5,203 bases of DNA from Actinomycetes bacterium. Its GTDB lineage: Bacteria; Actinomycetota; Actinomycetes; Propionibacteriales; Nocardioidaceae. The position numbers and the translations under genes are program-made. Numbering within the stretch: position 1 is the first letter of the stretch; each line of letters starts with the position of its first letter. The stretch spans positions 1 through 5,203 of the forward strand of contig JAEZKN010000277.1 of the NCBI GenBank assembly GCA_023415395.1. Direction: 5' to 3'. Of this stretch, positions 1 to 4,526 are shown in pieces. Below the pieces are notes generated by a model, which was given only the letters and a program-made list of their open reading frames with translations, was not told the DNA's origin and did not search any database.

Positions 1-1
1 C

Positions 2-301
2 GCCCACACGGCGCACGTCGTCACCGCGATCCGGGCCGGCGACCGGGCCGAGTCGTCCCGGCCCGCCTCGCCGGCCGAGGCGCTGTCGCCGAGCGGGTCG
101 ATGGCCGCGTTGCGGGAGGCGATCGAGGCCGAGGAGTCCGTGCTCATCGGCTACGTCGACAACCAGGGGTCCACCTCCGAGCGCCTGGTCGACCCGATCC
201 GGGTCGAGGGCGGGTCGCTCACCGCGCACGACCACCGCAGCGACGACGTCCGGACCTTCGCCGTCCATCGCATCACGACGGTGCGTGCCGTCACCGCCTG
301 A
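2..301 (+). CDS. Helicase-associated domain protein with WYL-like C-terminus, 3' end only (partial at window start)
   Basis: The frame is open from base 2 to the TGA at 299-301 and gives the last 99 residues of a protein whose start lies outside the window. Fragment residues 47-95 (from SVLIGYVDNQG through RVEGGSLTAHDHRS to VRTFAVHRITTV) have the WYL-domain layout: a hydrophobic-Tyr strand, a turn with Gly, an 'R-x-V-D-P-x-R-V' strand, then 'R-T-F-x-V-x-R-I'. This matches the C-terminus of the large actinobacterial helicase-associated (XPB/Ssl2 N-terminal-like) proteins, typified by M. tuberculosis Rv0862c, which is encoded next to XPB helicase Rv0861c. The XPB gene two genes downstream supports the call. 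Residues 11-33, rich in Ala, Ser, Pro and Glu, look like a linker. The family's molecular role is not settled; a part in DNA repair or helicase regulation is inferred. The helicase-like N-terminal part cannot be seen here. The internal ATG at 101 is not the start, because the matching frame continues upstream of it. Confidence 0.82.
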   Translation, partial: AHTAHVVTAIRAGDRAESSRPASPAEALSPSGSMAALREAIEAEESVLIGYVDNQGSTSERLVDPIRVEGGSLTAHDHRSDDVRTFAVHRITTVRAVTA

Positions 302-305
302 TCGG

Positions 306-319
306 TACGGTCACCCCCG
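306..319 (+). promoter_or_regulatory. Leaderless promoter of the CGNR zinc-finger gene (-10 TACGGT)
   Basis: TACGGT at 306-311 fits the actinobacterial -10 consensus TANNNT. The GTG start at 319 follows after 7 nt, so transcription would begin at or within a base of the start codon. There is no Shine-Dalgarno sequence: the bases before the GTG are CACCCCC. No convincing -35 is visible. The site lies in the 17-bp gap after the preceding stop, so read-through from upstream is also possible. Confidence 0.55.
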
Positions 320-840
320 TGGACTTCCTCCGGTACGCCGAGGCCTCGGCCGCGCTGCTGAACGCCGACATGTCCGACGTCGACGGGCTGGCGGCGTACC
401 TCGCCGACCGGCCGTGGCTGCGCGACCGCGCGAGCGATCGCGACTGCATGCTCCTGCGCAAGCTCCAGCGCGAGCTGCGGCCGGTCTTCGAGGCCGGCGA
501 CGAGCGACGGGTCCACGACGTGGTGAGCGGGCTGAACGACCTGCTGGCGCAGCACCCGATCACGCCGCGGATCTCCGACCACGACGAGGACGGCCTGCAC
601 CTGCACGTCGCGACGGACACCGCCAGCGTCGCCGACCTGCTCGTCGGCGAGTCCCTGCTCGGGCTGGTCACGCTGGTCTGCGACCTCGGCGCCGACCGGC
701 TCGGGGTCTGCTCGGCGGACCGCTGCACCCACGTGTTCGTCGACACCTCGCCGAACCGCTCGCGGCGCTACTGCTCCGACCGTTGCTCCTCACGGGCCAA
801 CGTGGCGGCCTACCGCGCTCGGCAGCGGGCGCTCACCTGA
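319..840 (+). CDS. CGNR zinc-finger domain protein (COG5516-like, putative nucleic-acid-binding regulator)
   Basis: The gene starts at GTG 319, ends at TGA 838-840 and encodes 173 aa. Residues 1-120 form a mostly helical N-terminal region that I relate only loosely to the ABATE domain usually found before CGNR fingers. Residues 128-170 are the zinc finger: Cys131-x4-Cys136, then the F-V-D-T-S-x-N-R-S-R-R-Y stretch at 140-151, then Cys152-x3-Cys156 and R-A-N-V-A-A-Y-R-A-R. The name-giving C-G-N-R is C-S-S-R here (156-159): the Cys ligand and Arg are kept, the middle pair is not. The family is annotated as putative transcription regulators or RNA-binding Zn-ribbon proteins, so binding DNA or RNA is plausible but unproven. 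The length is usual for the family. It sits 17 bp after the helicase-associated gene and 21 bp before XPB, so it may be co-transcribed, though it also has its own leaderless promoter. The family call is strong; the function is open. Confidence 0.85.
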   Translation: MDFLRYAEASAALLNADMSDVDGLAAYLADRPWLRDRASDRDCMLLRKLQRELRPVFEAGDERRVHDVVSGLNDLLAQHPITPRISDHDEDGLHLHVATDTASVADLLVGESLLGLVTLVCDLGADRLGVCSADRCTHVFVDTSPNRSRRYCSDRCSSRANVAAYRARQRALT

Positions 841-847
841 CGGTCCG

Positions 848-862
848 TAGGCTTGGCCGTTG
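848..862 (+). promoter_or_regulatory. Leaderless promoter of the XPB helicase gene (-10 TAGGCT)
   Basis: TAGGCT at 848-853 matches TANNNT and lies 8 nt before GTG 862. No Shine-Dalgarno sequence precedes the GTG. This placement helps decide the start: the in-frame TTG at 853 would share its first T with the last base of the -10 hexamer and so would fall outside the transcript. No clear -35 was found. Confidence 0.55.
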
Positions 863-2502
863 TGAACGACGGCCCGCTGATCGTCCAGTCGGACAAGACC
901 CTGCTGCTCGAGGTCGACCACGAGCGCGCCCCGGACTGCCGCAAGGCGATCGCGCCCTTCGCCGAGCTCGAGCGCTCCCCCGAGCACGTCCACACCTACC
1001 GGCTGACGCCGCTCGGACTCTGGAACGCGCGCGCCGCGGGCCACGACGCCGAGCAGGTGATCGACACGCTGCTGGAGTACAGCCGCTACGCCGTCCCGCA
1101 CGCGCTGCTCATCGACGTGGCCGAGACCATGGCCCGCTACGGCCGGCTGCGCCTGGAGAAGCACCCCGTCCACGGGCTGGTGCTGGTCTCGAACGACCGG
1201 CCCGTGCTCGAGGAGGTGCTGCGCGCGAAGAAGGTCGCGGGGATGATCGGCACCCGCGTCGACGACGACACCGTGCTCGTGCACGCCTCCGAGCGGGGCA
1301 ACCTCAAGCAGGCGCTGCTCAAGCTCGGCTGGCCGGCCGAGGACTTCGCCGGCTACGTCGACGGGGAGGCCCACCCCATCTCGCTCTTCGAGGAGGGCTG
1401 GCACCTGCGGCCCTACCAGCGCGAGGCCGCGGAGTCCTTCTGGCACGGGGGCTCCGGCGTCGTGGTGCTGCCGTGCGGTGCCGGCAAGACACTCGTGGGC
1501 GCGGCCGCGATGTCGGAGGCGAAGGCGACCACGCTGATCCTGGTCACCAACACCGTCTCGGCCCGGCAGTGGAAGGACGAGCTCGTGCGGCGTACCTCCC
1601 TGACCGAGGACGAGATCGGCGAGTACTCCGGTGCGGTCAAGGAGGTCCGACCGGTCACGATCGCGACCTACCAGGTCCTGACGACCAAGCGGAAGGGCGT
1701 CTACCCCCACCTGGAGCTGCTGGACGCGCGAGACTGGGGGCTGATCGTCTACGACGAGGTGCACCTGCTGCCCGCGCCGATCTTCCGGATGACCGCCAAC
1801 CTCCAGGCGCGCCGCCGGCTCGGCCTGACCGCGACGCTCGTGCGCGAGGACGGCCGGGAGGGCGACGTCTTCTCGCTGATCGGGCCGAAGCGCTACGACG
1901 CGCCGTGGAAGGACATCGAGGCCCAGGGCTGGATCGCCCCGGCGGACTGCGTCGAGGTGCGGGTGACCCTGCCCTCGGCCGAGCGGATCGCCTACGCGAC
2001 CGCGGAGCCCGAGGAGCGGTACCGCCTCGCGTCCTGCACCCACCACAAGATCGACGTCGTGCGGTCGCTGGTCGAGTCCCACCCCGGCCAACCGACGCTG
2101 GTGATCGGGCAGTACATCGACCAGCTCGACGAGATCGCCGCCGCGCTCGACGCGCCGGTGATCAAGGGCGAGACGTCGGTCAAGGAGCGGCAGCGGCTCT
2201 TCGACGCCTTCCGCTCCGGCGAGATCGGGCTGCTCGTCGTCTCCAAGGTCGCGAACTTCTCCATCGACCTGCCCTCGGCCGAGGTGGCGATCCAGGTGTC
2301 CGGCTCGTTCGGCTCGCGCCAGGAGGAGGCCCAGCGCCTCGGCCGGCTGCTGCGTCCCAAGACCGAGGGCCGCAGCGCGCACTTCTACACGATCGTCTCC
2401 CGCGACACCGTCGACGCCGACTTCGCCCAGAACCGGCAGCGGTTCCTCGCCGAGCAGGGGTACGCCTACCGGATCGTGGACGCGGAGGACGTCGGGGCCT
2501 GA
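862..2502 (+). CDS. XPB/ERCC3-type DNA repair helicase (SF2, 3'-5')
   Basis: A 546-aa ATP-dependent DNA helicase of the XPB family, close in length and wording to M. tuberculosis Rv0861c (about 542 aa). From GTG 862 the protein begins M-N-D-G-P-L-I-V-Q-S-D-K, matching the family N-terminus; the TTG at 853 adds only three residues and overlaps the -10. Domains in order: N-terminal domain at about 1-120; damage-recognition-like region at about 120-180; helicase domain 1 with Walker A PCGAGKT (204-210, Lys209), DEVH box (298-301) and T-A-T motif III (323-325); the XPB-specific R-E-D triad (328-330); a thumb-like insertion at about 340-390; helicase domain 2 with motif V near 459-471 and the arginine-finger motif VI Q-R-L-G-R-L-L-R (491-498). 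All catalytic residues are present, so an active 3'-5' unwindase is expected. In eukaryotes XPB works in TFIIH; the bacterial role in repair is less well defined. A palindrome starts 4 nt after the stop. No frameshift or unusual composition was seen. Confidence 0.97.
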   Translation: MNDGPLIVQSDKTLLLEVDHERAPDCRKAIAPFAELERSPEHVHTYRLTPLGLWNARAAGHDAEQVIDTLLEYSRYAVPHALLIDVAETMARYGRLRLEKHPVHGLVLVSNDRPVLEEVLRAKKVAGMIGTRVDDDTVLVHASERGNLKQALLKLGWPAEDFAGYVDGEAHPISLFEEGWHLRPYQREAAESFWHGGSGVVVLPCGAGKTLVGAAAMSEAKATTLILVTNTVSARQWKDELVRRTSLTEDEIGEYSGAVKEVRPVTIATYQVLTTKRKGVYPHLELLDARDWGLIVYDEVHLLPAPIFRMTANLQARRRLGLTATLVREDGREGDVFSLIGPKRYDAPWKDIEAQGWIAPADCVEVRVTLPSAERIAYATAEPEERYRLASCTHHKIDVVRSLVESHPGQPTLVIGQYIDQLDEIAAALDAPVIKGETSVKERQRLFDAFRSGEIGLLVVSKVANFSIDLPSAEVAIQVSGSFGSRQEEAQRLGRLLRPKTEGRSAHFYTIVSRDTVDADFAQNRQRFLAEQGYAYRIVDAEDVGA

Positions 2503-2505
2503 GGC

Positions 2506-2541
2506 CGGTCGGGATCCCCGGTTAACCGGGGAAGCCGACCG
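2506..2541. terminator. Palindromic hairpin after XPB (copy 1), probable terminator
   Basis: The 18-bp perfect palindrome TCCCCGGTTAACCGGGGA (2515-2532) is extended on both sides by complementary arms CGGTCGG (2506-2512) and CCGACCG (2535-2541), with one symmetrical 2-nt mismatch between (GA at 2513-2514, AG at 2533-2534). As RNA it gives 7 bp, a 2x2 internal loop, 7 bp and a UUAA tetraloop (2522-2525). It starts 4 nt after the XPB stop, the expected place for a terminator. No T-run follows, so it would be a U-less terminator or an mRNA 3'-end stabiliser; because it is palindromic it reads the same on both strands. A protein-binding site is the main alternative. Confidence 0.6.
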
Positions 2542-2560
2542 TTCCACCCCGTTGCAACGC

Positions 2561-2589
2561 CCGAGAACCGTCGGGAGTGGCCGAGAACC
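2561..2589. repeat. Direct repeat CCGAGAACC x2 upstream of trpB2
   Basis: CCGAGAACC occurs at 2561-2569 and at 2581-2589, a 20-bp period or about two helical turns. The pair lies roughly 65-93 bp upstream of the predicted trpB2 transcription start, a position suited to a regulator binding one face of the DNA. The shorter CCGAGAAC recurs at 4060-4067, inside the right arm of the second palindrome. Regulatory meaning is speculative; two 9-mers could also match by chance. Confidence 0.3.
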
Positions 2590-2639
2590 CCCGCCGGTCC
2601 CGGGCGCCGAAACCCCCACCGACCCGGCTCGACCAGGGC

Positions 2640-2654
2640 TACGCTCCCGGGGCA
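2640..2654 (+). promoter_or_regulatory. Leaderless promoter of trpB2 (-10 TACGCT)
   Basis: TACGCT at 2640-2645 matches TANNNT and is followed after 8 nt by ATG 2654. The only purine-rich bases, GGGG at 2649-2652, end one base before the ATG, which is too close for a Shine-Dalgarno sequence. No recognisable -35 is present. With the hairpin upstream at 2506-2541, this supports trpB2 as a separate transcription unit. Confidence 0.55.
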
Positions 2655-4006
2655 TGAGCGACCAGGTCATGTTCACCCTCGACGAGTCCGAGCAGGTCAC
2701 CCACTGGTACAACCTGGTGGCCGACCTGCCCACGCCCCCGCCGCCGCCGCTGCACCCGGGCACGCGGGAGCCGGTCGGGCCCGACGACCTCGCGGCGCTC
2801 TTCCCGATGGAGCTGATCCTCCAGGAGGTCACGACCGAGAGGTACGTCGAGATCCCGGAGCCGGTCCTCGACGTCTACCGCCAGTACCGGCCGAGCCCGC
2901 TCTACCGCGCCCGCCGCTGGGAGCAGAGGCTCGGCACCAAGGCGCGGATCTACTACAAGTACGAGGGCGTCTCGCCCGCCGGGTCGCACAAGACCAACAC
3001 CTCGGTGCCGCAGGTCTACTACAACGCGCTGCACGGCATCACCCGGCTCACCACCGAGACCGGGGCCGGGCAGTGGGGCACGGCGCTGTCCTACGCGTGC
3101 GCGCTCTTCGGGGTCGAGTGCGAGGTGTGGCAGGTCGGGGCGTCCTTCGACACCAAGCCCCAGCGCCGCACGCTGATCGAGGTCTTCGGCGGCTCGGTGC
3201 ACCGCTCCCCGAGCCGGCTCACCGAGTCGGGTAAGGCGTTCGCGGAGGACCACCCGGGCTCGCTCGGCATCGCGATCTCCGAGGCCGTGGAGGTCGCGGC
3301 GCAGGACGACTCCACCAAGTACGCCCTCGGCTCGGTGCTCAACCACGTGCTGCTGCACCAGACCGTGATCGGCGAGGAGGCGGTGCGCCAGCTCGCGAAG
3401 GCCGGGGAGTCCGGCGCGGACCTGGTGATCGGGTGCGCCGGCGGCGGCTCGAACTTCGCCGGCCTGGCCTTCCCCTTCCTGCGGGAGAAGCTGACCGGCG
3501 CGCAGAGCCCGCGGATCCTGGCGGTCGAGCCCACCTCGTGCCCGACGCTGACGCGCGGGGAGTACCGCTACGACTTCGGCGACACCGCCGGGCTCACGCC
3601 GCTGATGAAGATGTACACGCTTGGCCACGACTTCGTGCCCTCGCCCATCCACGCGGGCGGGCTGCGCTACCACGGCATGGCGCCGCTGGTCTCGCACGTG
3701 GTCCACGAGGGCCTGATCGAGGCGACCGCCCTGCACCAGCGGGAGTGCTTCGAGGCGGCGATCGAGTTCGCACGCACCCAGGGCGTCGTCCCGGCGCCCG
3801 AGTCGTCACACGCGCTGGCGCAGGCCCGGCGCGAGGCGCTCGCGGCGGCGGAGACGGGCGCGGAGCCGGTGATCGTGGTCGGGCTGTCCGGGCACGGCCT
3901 GCTCGAGCTCGGCGCGTACGACGCCTTCCTCGGCGGCCGTCTCGAGGACGACCCGCTCTCGGACGAGGCACTGAGCGCGGCGCTCGCCGGCGTACCGCAG
4001 ATCTGA
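2654..4006 (+). CDS. trpB2: TrpB2-type tryptophan synthase beta chain (PLP-dependent)
   Basis: A 450-aa fold-type II PLP enzyme that joins indole to serine (or an activated serine) to make L-tryptophan. Visible motifs: substrate region R-P-S-P-L-Y (79-84); PLP lysine in G-S-H-K-T-N (Lys113); catalytic Glu135 in E-T-G-A-G-Q-W-G (135-142), where TrpB1 normally has Q-H-G; phosphate-binding G-C-A-G-G-G-S-N (260-267); C-terminal L-S-G-H-G (411-415), whose Ser412 is placed to contact the pyridine nitrogen. The length, the roughly 75-residue N-terminal extension and the Q-W-G form place it in TrpB2 rather than TrpB1 (usually about 390-400 aa). ATG 2654 is chosen because M-S-D-Q-V is preceded by a -10 at leaderless spacing; the longer frame from TTG 2552 runs through the intergenic repeats. 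No trpA is adjacent, so it may salvage free indole or act with distant partners. An O-phosphoserine preference, reported for some archaeal TrpB2, is possible but cannot be read from the sequence. Confidence 0.94.
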   Translation: MSDQVMFTLDESEQVTHWYNLVADLPTPPPPPLHPGTREPVGPDDLAALFPMELILQEVTTERYVEIPEPVLDVYRQYRPSPLYRARRWEQRLGTKARIYYKYEGVSPAGSHKTNTSVPQVYYNALHGITRLTTETGAGQWGTALSYACALFGVECEVWQVGASFDTKPQRRTLIEVFGGSVHRSPSRLTESGKAFAEDHPGSLGIAISEAVEVAAQDDSTKYALGSVLNHVLLHQTVIGEEAVRQLAKAGESGADLVIGCAGGGSNFAGLAFPFLREKLTGAQSPRILAVEPTSCPTLTRGEYRYDFGDTAGLTPLMKMYTLGHDFVPSPIHAGGLRYHGMAPLVSHVVHEGLIEATALHQRECFEAAIEFARTQGVVPAPESSHALAQARREALAAAETGAEPVIVVGLSGHGLLELGAYDAFLGGRLEDDPLSDEALSAALAGVPQI

Positions 4007-4028
4007 CCGGCTCAGGTCGCGTCTGGCC

Positions 4029-4066
4029 TTCTCGGGGGTCCCCGGTTAACCGGGGATCCCCGAGAA
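4029..4066. terminator. Palindromic hairpin after trpB2 (copy 2), probable terminator
   Basis: The same 18-bp core TCCCCGGTTAACCGGGGA lies at 4039-4056. Here the arms are TTCTCGGGG (4029-4037) and CCCCGAGAA (4058-4066), separated from the core by a single G/T pair (4038/4057) that is a G-U wobble in RNA. This gives a continuous 17-bp stem with a UUAA loop (4046-4049), stronger than copy 1. It begins 23 nt after the trpB2 stop. No T-run follows. The arms differ from copy 1 yet remain complementary, which favours selection for structure. A dispersed palindromic repeat or a protein-binding site are alternatives. Confidence 0.62.
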
Positions 4067-4070
4067 CGAC

Positions 4071-4100
4071 GCCTCGGCGCGCCGCCACCCACCCCGAGGC
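4071..4100. repeat. Short inverted repeat GCCTCGG / CCGAGGC
   Basis: GCCTCGG (4071-4077) and CCGAGGC (4094-4100) are perfect 7-bp inverted arms around a 16-nt spacer. The element falls about 43-72 bp upstream of the predicted start of the 4143 gene, so it could be an operator half-site pair, or a weak second hairpin behind the main terminator. At this GC content a 7-bp match could arise by chance. Confidence 0.25.
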
Positions 4101-4130
4101 AGCGAACTGGGTCAGCAGCAGCAGCCCGGA

Positions 4131-4143
4131 TATCGTGCAGTCG
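4131..4143 (+). promoter_or_regulatory. Leaderless promoter of the small membrane protein gene (-10 TATCGT)
   Basis: TATCGT at 4131-4136 matches TANNNT and stands 6 nt before GTG 4143. The spacer GCAGTC has no Shine-Dalgarno character. A TGGGTC at 4108-4113 sits at -35 distance but resembles TTGACA only weakly. Confidence 0.55.
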
Positions 4144-4526
4144 TGACGCACATCCAGGCCGAGGAGAACCCGTTCCGCACCGAGTCGTGGGTCCGCAAGG
4201 TCCTGACGTTCTGGCTGCCGGTCGTGGTGCTCCTGGCGCTCGCGCTCACCCTGCCGTGGGCCGCGACCACGACCTTCGGCCTCAACGAGCGGACGCCGCT
4301 GGCCCTCGCCGAGGACGCGCTGAACCACAAGTACGGCCTCGAGCTCGTCGACGGCGCCGGCAACCCGCTGCCGAAGGACTCCATCGACCTGACCGCGTCG
4401 ACCTTCGACATGGAGCCGGGCTCGACGACCACCGACGTCCCCTTCCGCCTCGACGGCCGGCTGGTGCACTGCACCGTCCACATGCCGACCGGCGACCCGG
4501 ACGACGTCACCGCCGAGTGCCGCTGA
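4143..4526 (+). CDS. Small single-span membrane protein of unknown function
   Basis: A 127-aa protein from GTG 4143 to TGA 4524-4526; I do not recognise the family. Residues 1-19 are polar with Arg12, Arg18 and Lys19. Residues 20-41 form one strongly hydrophobic segment (L-T-F-W-L-P-V-V-V-L-L-A-L-A-L), read here as a transmembrane helix or uncleaved signal anchor. The positive charge before it predicts a cytoplasmic N-terminus and an extracytoplasmic C-terminal part of about 85 residues. That part is acidic and polar with likely beta segments, and has two cysteines (Cys110, Cys126) that could form a disulfide outside the membrane. There is no lipobox. The last Cys is two residues from the C-terminus. 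The coding call rests on the leaderless promoter, the composition and the clear membrane topology. Its 3' end overlaps the convergent Calx-beta gene by 20 bp. Confidence 0.75.
   Translation: MTHIQAEENPFRTESWVRKVLTFWLPVVVLLALALTLPWAATTTFGLNERTPLALAEDALNHKYGLELVDGAGNPLPKDSIDLTASTFDMEPGSTTTDVPFRLDGRLVHCTVHMPTGDPDDVTAECR

Noticed and set aside
853..861. TTG at 853 as the XPB start
   Set aside because: It overlaps the -10 hexamer. The family N-terminus (M-x-D-G-P-L-I-V-Q-S-D-K) begins exactly at GTG 862.
285..2525. 746-codon open frame on the plus strand across the CGNR and XPB genes
   Set aside because: Its translation is low-complexity Arg/Ala/Pro/Gly, typical of an off-frame reading of GC-rich genes. 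The other frames give proteins with complete motifs.
2552..2653. Extending trpB2 to the upstream TTG at 2552
   Set aside because: The added 34 residues do not resemble the family, are Pro/Arg-rich, and would cover the direct repeats and the -10 hexamer. ATG 2654 fits the promoter spacing.
790..2832. 680-codon open frame on the minus strand opposite XPB
   Set aside because: It is Val/Arg/Gly/Leu-rich with no recognisable domain and runs across an intergenic hairpin and promoter. It is an antisense shadow of the XPB gene.
2639..3736. 365-codon minus-strand open frame opposite trpB2
   Set aside because: Its composition is that of an antisense shadow, and the opposite strand encodes a complete TrpB2 with all catalytic motifs.
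2506..4066. trpB2 as a mobile cassette bounded by terminal inverted repeats
   Set aside because: Each element is itself a palindrome rather than one half of an inverted pair, there is no transposase or target duplication, and trpB2 composition matches its neighbours. Terminator-like elements explain it better.
4113..4124. (CAG)4 microsatellite before the small membrane gene
   Set aside because: Only four units in a GC-rich intergenic stretch; no reason to give it meaning.
3594..4481. 295-codon minus-strand open frame across the trpB2 end, intergenic region and small membrane gene
   Set aside because: Extremely Arg/Pro/Ala-rich, crosses the hairpin at 4029-4066 and has no family features.
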